From Microbacterium salsuginis (lineage in GTDB: Bacteria > Actinomycetota > Actinomycetes > Actinomycetales > Microbacteriaceae), in contig NZ_JABACI010000001.1 in assembly GCF_012524205.1 (NCBI RefSeq), positions 372,001 to 436,000 of the forward strand: 64,000 nt of DNA, read 5' to 3'. Shown in pieces: positions 25,738-34,677 of the stretch. How positions within the stretch are numbered: the stretch's first letter is position 1; every line of letters begins with the position of its first letter. The position numbers and the translations under genes were made by a program. The notes beneath the pieces are model-generated. The model was not told the DNA's origin. It saw nothing but the letters and a program-made list of their open reading frames with translations, and ran no database searches.

Positions 25738-26144
25738 GCTTTTGGGTCGGCATCACCGGCATCCGCGGGCTCGTCGACGTCGCGCTTGGCCCACAGGATC
25801 TTCGCCAGCGAGTCGGCGTAATCCTTGCCGCGCGCCCAGTAGAACACCGCGTAGTACGCCGCCCGGTCGATCGTGACGCGGTCGAGGCCAGCCTCGTGCA
25901 TCTGCGCCCACGTCTCGCCGAGCGCCGGATGCTCGTCGGCGCCGATGGTGTCCAGCACTCGCTGGATTTCCTCCGGCACCTCGGTGACGCCCTTGATCAT
26001 GCCGAGTCGGATCTCGCCGCGGACCGCGGCCGCGGCGATCTTCTTTCCCGCCTCCACGCTGGGCGGGCGCACCACGTAGGTGCACCCGCGCAGCGTGAGT
26101 TCGAGGCTCGGCGTGACCCATTCCTCGAAGTCGGTGAAGGACAT
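25734..26144 (-). CDS. Tail assembly chaperone (G-like)
   Basis: A 136-residue protein (MSFTDFEEWVTPSLELTLRG) preceding the tape measure gene. The pattern (YVVRPPSVEAGKKIAAAAVR) is the type seen in actinophage chaperones that act on the tape measure protein. The N-terminus was set at the second ATG (26144), because the longer frame overlaps the tail gene's C-terminus. Most ribosomes should stop here, giving the short form. Confidence 0.8.
   Translation of the reverse strand: MSFTDFEEWVTPSLELTLRGCTYVVRPPSVEAGKKIAAAAVRGEIRLGMIKGVTEVPEEIQRVLDTIGADEHPALGETWAQMHEAGLDRVTIDRAAYYAVFYWARGKDYADSLAKILWAKRDVDEPADAGDADPKA
25740..25746 (-). promoter_or_regulatory. Programmed -1 frameshift slippery site CCCAAAA
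   Basis: On the minus strand the codons GAC CCA AAA GCG TGA give a canonical X XXY YYZ heptamer (C CCA AAA) two codons before the stop. A -1 slip there continues as AGC GTG AAG into the second chaperone frame. Position just upstream of the tape measure gene is exactly where siphoviruses use this device. Confidence 0.85.
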
Positions 26145-26151
26145 CCGAGGA

Positions 26152-26910
26152 TCAGGCTCCGCGCACGAAGGTGTACGGCGCCGCCGAGCCACCCGGCGTG
26201 GTCACGACGACGGGCACCGCGCCGGCGTCACCGACGGGCAGCACCGCCACGAGCGAGCTCGCGTTGATGATGATGAACTCCGACACGGGAGCCCCGTCGA
26301 CGGTCACCGCGGTGGCGTCGAGGAAGCCGCTGCCGCTGATCGTGATCAGCTCGCCGTCGAGCGCACCCTCCGGCGACACGAACGACACGGTCGGCGCGGT
26401 CGAGCCCCAGCCGGTGAACGGGTTCGCGATCTTCTCGTACGCGCCCTTGCCGGTCAGGGTGACTGCCCACCGCTCGGCGCCGGTGTTGCCGGTGTTCTCA
26501 CGGTTCGCGTCGACGCGGGCGAGGAACCGGCCGGCGTCGTTCGGGTTCGCGACACCGACGTCGGGCTTGTGGTAGAACCGGCCGTCGATGACTGCGCCGT
26601 CGCGGGAGTCGCGGCTGGCGGCAACTATCCGCTCGAGCTCGGGCAGGTACAGCCCGGTTGCGAGAGAACGGTTGCCGAGCACGGTGAAGCTCGTTGCGAA
26701 GCCGCGGGAGTCGACGTCCTCGTTCGTTCCGCCGCGGTCGTCGTAGGTGCCGACGTCCGAGGTGATGGCGGGGAACGTGGGATTGAACCCGCTCATGCGG
26801 CGGACCGGCTGCCAGACGGGGTCGCCGTAGCTGCCGAGGTTCAGGTCGAGTCCGTACTCGAAGCTCTTGCCGAGCGTGGTGCCGGCGGGGAGCGGGACGT
26901 GGGTGCTCAT
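26152..26910 (-). CDS. Major tail protein with C-terminal Ig-like (IPT/TIG) domain
   Basis: A 252-residue protein. Residues 1-165 form the tail-tube domain (PLPAGTTLGKSFEYGLDLN, AERWAVTLTGKGAYEKI). From about 170 an Ig-like IPT/TIG domain follows (VSFVSPEGALDGELITISGS, VVVTTPGGSAAPYTF). Such domains decorate tail tubes and aid surface binding. Start ATG after GGAGG. Overlaps the upstream gene by ATGA. Confidence 0.85.
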   Translation of the reverse strand: MSTHVPLPAGTTLGKSFEYGLDLNLGSYGDPVWQPVRRMSGFNPTFPAITSDVGTYDDRGGTNEDVDSRGFATSFTVLGNRSLATGLYLPELERIVAASRDSRDGAVIDGRFYHKPDVGVANPNDAGRFLARVDANRENTGNTGAERWAVTLTGKGAYEKIANPFTGWGSTAPTVSFVSPEGALDGELITISGSGFLDATAVTVDGAPVSEFIIINASSLVAVLPVGDAGAVPVVVTTPGGSAAPYTFVRGA

Positions 26911-27317
26911 GATGAGGCCTCCGGGTTGTCGAGGATGATTTCGTAGTTCTCGGTGCGCTCTTCGCGACCGTTGTTGTCGGCCCCAAGCGGGGTCATGGAG
27001 ATACGACGGATGTCGTTGATCCCTCCCACCCGGGAGAGTCCGTGGAGCACCGTCTTCGCAAGATCCGCGAGGCGGTCTGCGCTGACGCGCTGGTACTTGG
27101 CGCCGCGGATGCGCAGCTGCGCGCGGCGGGTCGAGATGTCTTCGTCGGTGGTCCCGTAGACCCGGACGCCGATCGCACGGTCCGGGTCGGCGCCGATCGC
27201 GCCGTAGAAGATCCCGACCTCGTTGGCGGTGTAGTCGGTGCCGTCTTCGCGGAACGCCCAGCCGGGCAGCCGGGCGAGGAGGCGGCACAGGCGGAGAGTC
27301 AGGGTGGCGTCATCCAC
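26907..27317 (-). CDS. Tail terminator
   Basis: A 136-residue protein directly upstream of the major tail gene, the standard location of tail terminators. It starts with GTG. The pattern (LARLPGWAFREDGTDYTANE, IGVRVYGTTDEDISTRRAQL) fits the minor tail/terminator family that caps the tail and joins it to the head. Confidence 0.7.
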   Translation of the reverse strand: MDDATLTLRLCRLLARLPGWAFREDGTDYTANEVGIFYGAIGADPDRAIGVRVYGTTDEDISTRRAQLRIRGAKYQRVSADRLADLAKTVLHGLSRVGGINDIRRISMTPLGADNNGREERTENYEIILDNPEASS

Positions 27318-27320
27318 GGC

Positions 27321-27641
27321 TCACCCGCCGAACGCTTTCCGGATCCGCGCCGCGATGAACGGTTCGGGGTCGGTCTCGTCGACGGCGGTCTCGAGAAACT
27401 TCGCCTGCCCGCCGCCGGCGTGCACGTAGTCGAGGTTCTCGTGCTGCAGCTTCGACACGAGCGACGTGAACCCGACCTGGCCAGTGAGGTCGTCGACGAC
27501 GGAGAAGCCCGACTTGTCGGAGTCGCCGGTGTCGGTCGGGCTGAGCTCGCGGGCCCGCTTGAGGGTCGCCTTGTTCCAGTCCCGGATGCCCTCCTGCGTG
27601 GCCTTCTCGGTCGTCGTCAGGATCGGGAGGTGCATGCGCAT
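27321..27641 (-). CDS. HK97-gp10-like neck/tail completion protein
   Basis: A 106-residue protein with N-terminal helical region (EKATQEGIRDWNKATLKRAR) and the T-D-T-G motif (LSPTDTGDSDKSGF) seen in gp10-like proteins. SD AGAGGAG. It lies between the stopper and terminator genes, as expected for the neck. Confidence 0.7.
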   Translation of the reverse strand: MRMHLPILTTTEKATQEGIRDWNKATLKRARELSPTDTGDSDKSGFSVVDDLTGQVGFTSLVSKLQHENLDYVHAGGGQAKFLETAVDETDPEPFIAARIRKAFGG

Positions 27642-27666
27642 CGGATCGCTCCTCTCGGCTCGGGCG

Positions 27667-27990
27667 CTACTCGAGGGAGAGCACCAGGTGGGACGGCAGC
27701 GGCGGGTCGTTCTCGTCACGTCCGACGGCGAGCACCCTCGCGGTGCGCTCAGCGGTGGTGCCAAGCCACACGGTGACGAGCTCGCCCTCTCGGACGTTCG
27801 CGGCAAGCGGGACGGTGACGGTCGAGGACGAGACGACCTGGTCGCCATCCGTCGTGCGGACGAGGCGACGCTCGTCCTTTACCTCGGCGACGGAGCTGCG
27901 CGTTGCGCCGGGCGCCGGGCCGAGGCCGCCGCCACCGATCGACTGGATACGGACCGTGTGCGGCCACCAGAACGAGCTGTCCCAACTCAT
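27667..27990 (-). CDS. Head-tail stopper protein
   Basis: A 107-residue beta-rich protein (SWDSSFWWPHTVRIQSI, GELVTVWLGTTAERTARVLA). The order head-tail adaptor, stopper, gp10-like, terminator is typical. ATG overlaps the upstream stop (ATGA). Confidence 0.65.
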   Translation of the reverse strand: MSWDSSFWWPHTVRIQSIGGGGLGPAPGATRSSVAEVKDERRLVRTTDGDQVVSSSTVTVPLAANVREGELVTVWLGTTAERTARVLAVGRDENDPPLPSHLVLSLE

Positions 27991-28358
27991 GAGTACTCGC
28001 CCTCCGGCCAGACCTTCGCGAGCGGCCGGTCCTTCGGGAACGACCCGCGCGGGAGCCCCGGTGCCGCGGCCTCGTCGACGCCGCACAGCGAGCGGAGGCC
28101 AGTGAGGTCCTCCTGAGCGAATGAGGATCGGATGTCGCGGAACGAGATCGTGGTGCCGTTGCGACCCTGCGATGCGACCGCGCCTGTGCCGACGATCGTG
28201 GCGCGCGCGACGACGCCCTTGAGGATTGCGAGCGCATCCTTGCCCTCGTCGGAGTCGAGCTCGAACGTGGTGATGCACGGGGCGACTGCTCGAGCGCGGA
28301 CGAGGATGCGCCGCGCGAGGTCCTCGTCGCCACCGAGGTCGGCAGGAGTGATCGCCAT
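27987..28358 (-). CDS. Head-tail adaptor (gp6-like connector)
   Basis: A 123-residue helical protein (DEDLARRILVRARAVAPCIT, ATIVGTGAVASQ). It resembles DNA-packaging connector proteins that join portal and tail. First of the four neck genes. Confidence 0.65.
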   Translation of the reverse strand: MAITPADLGGDEDLARRILVRARAVAPCITTFELDSDEGKDALAILKGVVARATIVGTGAVASQGRNGTTISFRDIRSSFAQEDLTGLRSLCGVDEAAAPGLPRGSFPKDRPLAKVWPEGEYS

Positions 28359-28484
28359 GAAAGTTCCCTTCGACGGCCTGCGCTCCGTAGAGCGGTCGAG
28401 AAACCCGAGATCGAGTGCTCGGGCGAGTTCGCGCTTCTACGCCGCGATTCGGGCGCACAGCACCAGCGCGAGGTGCAAGAGAGG

Positions 28485-28519
28485 ACCGGCCCCCGGCGAG
28501 AAGCACCGGGGACCGGTCA
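28485..28519. terminator. Hairpin between capsid-proximal and neck genes
   Basis: A 13-bp stem with one mismatch (gaccggcccccgg against ccggggaccggtc) and a 9-nt loop sits in the 181-bp gap (28359-28539). There is no T-tract. It may attenuate or protect mRNA rather than terminate. The rest of the gap shows no gene or clear motif. Confidence 0.4.
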
Positions 28520-28539
28520 AGCACACCGACCCGTAGCGG

Positions 28540-28893
28540 TCAGGGCTGCTTCGCGGCGGGAGCCTTCGCTGCCGGCGCGTTCTTCTTCTCGATCTCCGCC
28601 TTCGCGGCGTCGAGGTCTGCCTGAGCCTGCTTCAGCTCGGCCGCCTGCGCGTCGGTCGCGGCCTTCACCGCTGCGTCGACATCGGCCTGAGAGAAGACGG
28701 TCGGCTCCGGCTCCGGGTCGGGCTCCTCGAGCACGGCGATGAAGCCCTGCTTGGTGAGCCGCTTGATCTGCTCCTTGTCGACGCCCTCGGGGAGGATGTC
28801 GCCGCGGCGCACGAACTGGGCAACGCTGTTGCCCGACGGCGAGCCGATCGACACCTTCACGACGGCGGCGGTTGCGACGTGACGGTTGCTCAT
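28540..28893 (-). CDS. Hypothetical late protein next to the capsid gene
   Basis: A 117-residue protein: an N-terminal small domain (NRHVATAAVVKVSIGSPSGN), a possible rho-type helix (DKEQIKRLTKQGFIAVLEEP), an acidic Pro/Glu linker and an Ala/Lys-rich coiled coil to the end. ATG in a TGATG overlap with the capsid stop. It may be a head accessory. Confidence 0.6.
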   Translation of the reverse strand: MSNRHVATAAVVKVSIGSPSGNSVAQFVRRGDILPEGVDKEQIKRLTKQGFIAVLEEPDPEPEPTVFSQADVDAAVKAATDAQAAELKQAQADLDAAKAEIEKKNAPAAKAPAAKQP

Positions 28894-29807
28894 CACGGGG
28901 CCTCCGTTCCGGTGAGGTAGAACGCGGCGAGCGGATCGGTGACGATCGGCACGTGCACGTTGCGGGCCTGCAGCCGCGTCTTGTCGGCCTTCGGCTCGCG
29001 GATGGGGGCGATCTCGACGCCGGTGTCGCCGCCGATGTGGCGGTATTCGGGCGACGGGATCTGTTCCCGGGCGATGCCGCCGAGGCGGCGACGGTCCAGG
29101 AACAGCGGGTCGGGCAGGTCGTCGCCGTCGTCCGAGATCCAGGTGATGCCGGCCACGGTCGGGAATCCGTCCGTGAGCGCCTGGCCGCTGTCCTTCGGCA
29201 GGATGTCGAGCAGCTCGGGGATGACTTCGGCGTACTGCTCGCCGGGCAGCACGACGGTGTCGATGTTGTACCCGAGCTTCTGCTTGCGGACCGCGGCCTT
29301 GATGCGGAGCGCGTCCTTGTACACCTGCTTGCCGGTGGTCCAGGTCGCGCCGGCTGCCATCGTGTTCGTGACGGACGACATCACGGCGCCGAGCGCTGCG
29401 TCGTTTGCCGAGAACACGAGTTCCGTCTGCAGGAAGGTGAAGGCGTCGTCGACGATCGCGCCGAGGAGTCGGCCGATCTGCTCGTCGGTGACCTCGGTGC
29501 CGAGGCCCTCCTTCATCGCCTGATAGAACTCGTACTCCTCGGCCGACATGGGCGTGAGCTTGTACTCGGCGCCGGGCGCGACGATCTCGGCACCGCGCAC
29601 GGCACGAATGACCTCGTTCTTCGGGACGCCGATCGCGCCGCCCGTGATCGTGAAGCGCTTCTGCAGCAGGAACAGTCCGAGGAACTGCTGTGCTGAGAGG
29701 ATCTCCGCGAGTCGACGAGCGACGAGCGTGGGCGACTTGAGGAACGCGACGAGGTCAGCGGCCGAGACGTTGGCGAACTGGCTCGGAGTGAGCGGGTAGG
29801 TCTGCAT
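28893..29807 (-). CDS. Major capsid protein
   Basis: A 304-residue protein lying between the decoration and head-tail genes. Features such as ADLVAFLKSPTLVARRLAEI, the hydrophobic centre and the C-terminal beta region (VPIVTDPLAAFYLTGTEAP) fit actinophage HK97-fold capsid proteins. It lacks the delta domain, which is consistent with a separate scaffold fused to the protease upstream. AGGAGA SD precedes the ATG. Confidence 0.8.
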   Translation of the reverse strand: MQTYPLTPSQFANVSAADLVAFLKSPTLVARRLAEILSAQQFLGLFLLQKRFTITGGAIGVPKNEVIRAVRGAEIVAPGAEYKLTPMSAEEYEFYQAMKEGLGTEVTDEQIGRLLGAIVDDAFTFLQTELVFSANDAALGAVMSSVTNTMAAGATWTTGKQVYKDALRIKAAVRKQKLGYNIDTVVLPGEQYAEVIPELLDILPKDSGQALTDGFPTVAGITWISDDGDDLPDPLFLDRRRLGGIAREQIPSPEYRHIGGDTGVEIAPIREPKADKTRLQARNVHVPIVTDPLAAFYLTGTEAP

Positions 29808-29821
29808 GTTCGTCTCCTTTC

Positions 29822-30184
29822 TCAGAGCTGGATGGCGCGGACGGTGGCGCCGTCGACGGCCGACGTGAGCGCGACGTAGACCGCGGTACCTGCCGCGAGC
29901 GTGCGCACGGCACCCGCAGCAGCGGTCTCGAGCCGCTGGCCGCGGGTGATGGCACCCGACGCCTTGAGCTCGTGGATGGGCTTGCCGACCTCGACGGTGG
30001 CCTTGTCACCGACGGCAGCGTCGTGCCCGGCGACGCCGACGACCTTGGCGGACGCGGCGGCGGCCGGCGCGACCGTCATGTCAGCGGTGCCGACCTCGAC
30101 GACCTGGCCAGCCGTGACGGCGGTCGTGACGCCGAAGGTGACGGTGTCACCCGGGCGGAACAGCGGGAGGTAGGAGTTGGCCAT
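29822..30184 (-). CDS. Head decoration protein (DUF2190-like)
   Basis: A 120-residue protein rich in Ala, Val and Thr with beta pattern (YLPLFRPGDTVTFGVTTAVT, AGQVVEVGTADMTVAP). It fits the DUF2190 decoration family, which stabilises capsids. It is next to the capsid gene. Confidence 0.7.
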   Translation of the reverse strand: MANSYLPLFRPGDTVTFGVTTAVTAGQVVEVGTADMTVAPAAAASAKVVGVAGHDAAVGDKATVEVGKPIHELKASGAITRGQRLETAAAGAVRTLAAGTAVYVALTSAVDGATVRAIQL

Positions 30185-30186
30185 GA

Positions 30187-31452
30187 TCAGGCACCTTCCT
30201 TCGCGGCGCCGCCGTAGACGCGGGCGTAGAGCGCGGACTCCGAGTCGGTGACCTCATCGGAGTGCCCCAGCTCGGCCACCGGCAGCGCGGTGTTCTTGGG
30301 GAACTTCTCGAGCAGGGCGGTGATGCCCTCCTCGTCCTTGTCGAGCTGCTCGCGCCACGAGTCCTTCGACTCGGCCGTGATGCGGCCCTCCTTGAGGGCG
30401 CTCGCCACGATCGCATCGCGGCGAGCGCTGATCTGCTCCTCGCGTGCCTGAGCACCGAGGGCGGCCTGCGCCTTCAGATCCTCGAGCGCGGCGCCGTCCA
30501 TGACGACCGCACCCTTCGGCAGCGGCGGGGTTGCGGCGTTCGCCGCGGGGTTGTCGGCCTTGCCCGCGAGCGCCTCGTCGAGAGCCGCGAACACGCTCTC
30601 GTCCGAAGCTTCGGCGTCGGTCACACCGAGCCGCTTCACGATGCCAGCCTTGAAGTCGTCGTGTGCCACGACGCTCTCCTTTCGGTTGGGGTCACCCGAC
30701 TCGGTCGAGACCGGGAGTTTGGGGGCCGAGGCTCGGACCTCGGACGCGAAGACGACGAGGCGGGCGGCGGAGTCTTCCGGCTCGTCCTCGTCAGGAATCA
30801 GGAGCGCCTCGTCGTCGGCGCCAACCGTCTCGGCCTCGCCGGCATCCGGCACGACGGCCACCCGATCGGCGAGCCCTTCCTCGACCGCTTCGCTCGCGGT
30901 CATCCAGGTCTCGTCAGCGAGCAGCGTCGCCCAGTCCTTCTCGCCGGCCTTCGCCGTGTAGATCTCGACGATGGACTTCTCGATCCCGTCGAGGATCTCT
31001 GCCTGCTTGCGCAGCACGGTCGCGTTGCCCCACGCGATGACCGACGGTGAGTGGATCATCATCTGCGTCCCGGGCGACATCACGCACTCGTTGCAGCCAG
31101 CGGCGACGACCGAAGCGGCGGATGCCGCGCGACCGTCGACGACTGCGGTCACGGTCGCCTTGTGGGCGCGCAGCATGTTGAGGATCGACACGCCCTCGAA
31201 CACCTCGCCACCGGGCGAGTTGATGCGCAGCACGATCTGGTCGACGGACTTCGGAAGCGCATCGAGCACGGCGCTGACGTCCTTGGCCGAGACACCCCAG
31301 AACCCGCCCCACGAGTCGATCGGACCGTAGAGCCGGATCGTCGCGACGGTGCCATCCCCCGAGGGGGCCGGCGTGGTGACGGCGTTGAAGAACTCGGCCT
31401 TCGACTGCGGGAGCGGCTCCTTGCCCCAGTAGCGGTTGTCGCGGCGGGTCAT
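30187..31452 (-). CDS. Capsid maturation protease (ClpP/S14-like) fused to scaffold
   Basis: A 421-residue protein. Residues about 35-200 are a ClpP-type domain: the Ser in GRAASAAS (about S111) and the His in MMIHSPS (about H134) form the active site. An acidic linker (DEALLIPDEDEPEDSAA) leads to a helical C-terminal region (LEDLKAQAALGAQAREEQ) typical of an internal scaffold. The protease likely cleaves the scaffold during procapsid maturation. It overlaps the portal gene by 4 nt. Confidence 0.88.
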   Translation of the reverse strand: MTRRDNRYWGKEPLPQSKAEFFNAVTTPAPSGDGTVATIRLYGPIDSWGGFWGVSAKDVSAVLDALPKSVDQIVLRINSPGGEVFEGVSILNMLRAHKATVTAVVDGRAASAASVVAAGCNECVMSPGTQMMIHSPSVIAWGNATVLRKQAEILDGIEKSIVEIYTAKAGEKDWATLLADETWMTASEAVEEGLADRVAVVPDAGEAETVGADDEALLIPDEDEPEDSAARLVVFASEVRASAPKLPVSTESGDPNRKESVVAHDDFKAGIVKRLGVTDAEASDESVFAALDEALAGKADNPAANAATPPLPKGAVVMDGAALEDLKAQAALGAQAREEQISARRDAIVASALKEGRITAESKDSWREQLDKDEEGITALLEKFPKNTALPVAELGHSDEVTDSESALYARVYGGAAKEGA

Positions 31453-32915
31453 GCTGCCTCCTCAGGCTGCTCGGGTTCGTTGTCCGGGCCGAGATCGGCG
31501 CCGGCCTGGCGCACGATGTCGCGCGCTTCCTTCTTCGTCAGGACCGGGCCCACTCCGAGGTAGACCTTCTGCACGGTCTCGGCCACGTCCCGCGCCTTGT
31601 CAGCGTCGGTCTGCTCAGGGTCGGCCGCCGAGTCGTCGACCGCGTCCATGACCGGCAGCCCGTAGAGGGCGCGGAGGTGTGCCTCGAGCGCGGGGTTCCA
31701 GCGGATCGCGCCCGAGTCCAGGAGGGCTCGGATTGCTTCGGCGGTGGCCGGGTGCTCGGCGCCGATCTTCGGCGGTACGAGTCGCGGCGCCGGCTCGTTC
31801 GGTCCCCAGTTCGCGTCGACGAGATCCTCGATCACGTGCTGCTGCACGGTCGTGGCGATGTGTCGGGCCAGCGAGTTGAGCGACTTCGTGAAGAAGTTCT
31901 CGAAGGTGTCGCCGAGCGCGTAGGAACCGGTCGAGTTGTCGCCGCCGAGGTTGAGGAAGTTCGCGAGCACGGCGCGCGCGATCTGCTCGTCGTAGTACCG
32001 GATCTGCTTGTCGAGATCGGGCACCTTGCCGGTGACGCCCTTGAAGTCGAACGACGCACCGTGCGGCATCGACACGCCTGCAGCGTCTCCGGCCCGGGCG
32101 TTCTTCGCGATGTCGAGGCCACGTGCGATCTCGGCGTCGAGCCATTCCTTCACGAGCACGTCGTCGTCGAAGTCCGGCGGCGGTGCGCTCGTGTAGCTCG
32201 GCAGCCCGAGCCCGTTGCGCTCGGCGGCGAGCGCCTGCACCCGCAGCGTGCGGTCCTTCAGGAGCCACATCTTGTACGCCGCGCGGAGCAGCGAGACACC
32301 GATCCAGTTCGCGCCCTCGCGTTCGTTCACGAACACCACGAGACGGTCGATCGGGATCGTCACGCCACCGGCGACGCCGGGCTGGATTCGCACGCCCACG
32401 TTGGACGGGGCCATGGTTCCGACGCCGTGCTGCACGATCGCGGTGAGCCCGCCGTCGCGTTCGGTCTTGAATTCAGCGATCGTGCGCGGCGGCCGCCATG
32501 CCAGCTTCTGCAGGTGCGCGAGGCCGAACGCGTCGACCGAATACACCTGCTCGAACACCGAGTGACCGAACACCAGCTCGAGTAGCGCGAGCCGCAGGAA
32601 CTCGTCCCACGAGAACCGGCCCTTCGTGCGCAGCGGCGCCTTCCGCTCTACCCCGACGATCCCGAGGTCGAGGTCGTTCGCGATGTGCTCGGCAACCTCG
32701 TCGCGGACGCCGACCGAATCGAGCCGCCACTCCGACTCGAGGAGCGGGAGGATCACGGCGCGCAGCACCGACATGACCTGCGGGTCCTCGCGGCGCATCC
32801 GATCGAACACGTCGAGCGAGAGCGGCCAGACGAGCTCCGGGTTCGTCTCGTTGACCTCGGCGAGCATCCCCGCCCAGCCCGCGAGAGCTCCCGTCTGGTA
32901 TCCGATCTCGGTCAA
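31449..32915 (-). CDS. Portal protein (DUF935-type)
   Basis: A 488-residue protein forming the DNA-entry vertex. The pattern (VMSVLRAVILPLLESEWRLD, LLELVFGHSVFEQVYSV, YYDEQIARAVLANFLNLGGD) fits DUF935 portals. The start is TTG at 32915 with a strong AGGAGG SD 6 nt upstream, rather than a further-upstream ATG that would overlap the terminase. The Glu/Asp-rich C-terminus is disordered. Confidence 0.85.
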   Translation of the reverse strand: MTEIGYQTGALAGWAGMLAEVNETNPELVWPLSLDVFDRMRREDPQVMSVLRAVILPLLESEWRLDSVGVRDEVAEHIANDLDLGIVGVERKAPLRTKGRFSWDEFLRLALLELVFGHSVFEQVYSVDAFGLAHLQKLAWRPPRTIAEFKTERDGGLTAIVQHGVGTMAPSNVGVRIQPGVAGGVTIPIDRLVVFVNEREGANWIGVSLLRAAYKMWLLKDRTLRVQALAAERNGLGLPSYTSAPPPDFDDDVLVKEWLDAEIARGLDIAKNARAGDAAGVSMPHGASFDFKGVTGKVPDLDKQIRYYDEQIARAVLANFLNLGGDNSTGSYALGDTFENFFTKSLNSLARHIATTVQQHVIEDLVDANWGPNEPAPRLVPPKIGAEHPATAEAIRALLDSGAIRWNPALEAHLRALYGLPVMDAVDDSAADPEQTDADKARDVAETVQKVYLGVGPVLTKKEARDIVRQAGADLGPDNEPEQPEEAA

Positions 32916-32928
32916 GGCGGGCCTCCTG

Positions 32929-34677
32929 TCAGAACGCGGCGACAGCGAGGCTCGCTTCCGCGGTGCTCTCGACGTCGTCACGGGTGAGAATCTGTGCCGC
33001 GGGCGGCGGCGGTGGGGGCGGCTTCTTCGGCGGCGGCACGAATGCCTCGAGCGCGACGAGCGCGTTCGTGGCTGCCACGGCCGGCGACGTGTCGACCGGT
33101 GATCCGTAGCGGTCCCACACCGGCATCCCGGAGAGGTCCTTCGTGGTGCCGTTCGCGATCGCCAGATCCAGCGGGCCCTGCGACCGGTGCCGGACCTTGT
33201 CGGCCTGGATGCGCTTGTTCAGCCGGTCCGCCGACGTCAGCAGTGTCGAACCCGAGATCGACACGACGTCGAAGCCGGCCTCCTTGAGGTCCTCGACAAG
33301 ATCGGCCGCCGGGCATCCCCGCGTCTGCAGCGCCACCTGGTTGATACCGGTCTTGGCGCGGACCGCCTTCGCGTGCTTCACAACCCACGACATACCGGTC
33401 CGCTGCGCGATCAGCTCGAGGTGAACCCGACCGTCAGTCCGGTAGCCGGCTACGCAGATCACGCTCGACGTGCTGCGCGCCGACGACATCACGTCGATGC
33501 CCATCGTCATCCGAGAGCCGTCGGCGATCTGCGAGCCGAGCTCGATCACGTTGTCGTCGTCGTCGAGCACCGGGCCATCGGCGGATGACGACCACCCGTC
33601 GCCCTTGATGAACGGTTCGACGCGAGACGTCACCCAGTCGCACAGGATCTCGGTGCGCTTCGTTGCCTCGGGCTCGTCGCCGAGAAGGTCCGACCAGATC
33701 GACTCGAAGAACATCGGCTTGTAGCCAACGGACGGGTTCGCCTGCAGGATGCCGGGAATGTCGAGCAGCGGCTTCCCCGGCTCCGCCGACCACTCGAACA
33801 GAGCGGTCGCGACGTCGTGGGTATTCGCGAACTCCTCGAGCGTCTGGATGCCGGACTCGACGTACTGCTCGTACTCGCGGATGGTCTTGATCGCACCGTC
33901 GCGGAGCGTCCGCAACACCACCGACTTGATGTCGCCGGCCGAGGAGATGCCCCACAGCTGCGAGTTGAAGATCGCGTTCTTCGTCTTCGACACCGAGCCC
34001 CAGACGTCCCACGTCTGCTGCTCCCGCATCTCGTCCATGATCACGCGCGCCGCGGACTTGCCGCGGCCGCCCATGCGCGACGCCGCGCGCGGCTCATACT
34101 TCGCGTTGTTCCGCAGCCGCAGCGACTTCTTGCCGTTCGTCTTGACCGGCTTCCGGGTCTCCGTCGCCAGCCACTCGACGACGTACTCCTCATCGTCCTC
34201 ATCGGGCGTCGGGTCGCACCGCTTCAGCGCGGCATCCCACGCCTCTTCGGCGATGTCGAGGTTCTGCGCCGTGCCGAGGATCAGGAAGTCACGCGCCGGC
34301 AGATGCTCCGGGAAGCTGTCCGCGTCGACGAACAACCACCACAGCGCGAGCACCGTCAGCAGCGTCGTCTTCCCGTTCTGCCGGCCGACGAGAACGAACA
34401 CCTTCCGGAACCGGTAGGTCCCGTCCTCGTTCAGCTCGAGCGCCCGGATCAGCAGCGCCTTCTGCCACGGGTACAGCGTCACACCGAGCACGTCGCGGGC
34501 GAAGTCGATGACCGAGAACCCGTGGGACGTCTCCGGCGTCAGGTCCCGTAGCGGCTTCGTGCACAGCCGCGGCTCCGTTGCCCCGACGTGCTGCCCGTAC
34601 TGCTTCGCGTCGGCGTACACCGCACGCTCGTACGCGTCAGCCTGCGGCGCGAGCCTTGTCCCTCCGGATGCGATCAA
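32929..34677 (-). CDS. terL: Terminase large subunit
   Basis: A 582-residue packaging motor and nuclease. Walker A VGRQNGKTT and Walker B ARVIMDEM are visible in the ATPase half, and GIDVMSSARS begins the RNase H-like nuclease half (Asp metal site). The C-terminus has a poly-Pro run (PPPKKPPPPPPP). It starts with TTG at 34677, with AGGAG 8 nt upstream, overlapping the small subunit by 41 nt. Confidence 0.94.
   Translation of the reverse strand: MIASGGTRLAPQADAYERAVYADAKQYGQHVGATEPRLCTKPLRDLTPETSHGFSVIDFARDVLGVTLYPWQKALLIRALELNEDGTYRFRKVFVLVGRQNGKTTLLTVLALWWLFVDADSFPEHLPARDFLILGTAQNLDIAEEAWDAALKRCDPTPDEDDEEYVVEWLATETRKPVKTNGKKSLRLRNNAKYEPRAASRMGGRGKSAARVIMDEMREQQTWDVWGSVSKTKNAIFNSQLWGISSAGDIKSVVLRTLRDGAIKTIREYEQYVESGIQTLEEFANTHDVATALFEWSAEPGKPLLDIPGILQANPSVGYKPMFFESIWSDLLGDEPEATKRTEILCDWVTSRVEPFIKGDGWSSSADGPVLDDDDNVIELGSQIADGSRMTMGIDVMSSARSTSSVICVAGYRTDGRVHLELIAQRTGMSWVVKHAKAVRAKTGINQVALQTRGCPAADLVEDLKEAGFDVVSISGSTLLTSADRLNKRIQADKVRHRSQGPLDLAIANGTTKDLSGMPVWDRYGSPVDTSPAVAATNALVALEAFVPPPKKPPPPPPPAAQILTRDDVESTAEASLAVAAF

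Noticed and set aside
28485-28519. A strong terminator inside the late operon
   Set aside because: One mismatch, no T-tract, and the genes on both sides must be coexpressed; kept only as a weak hairpin feature.
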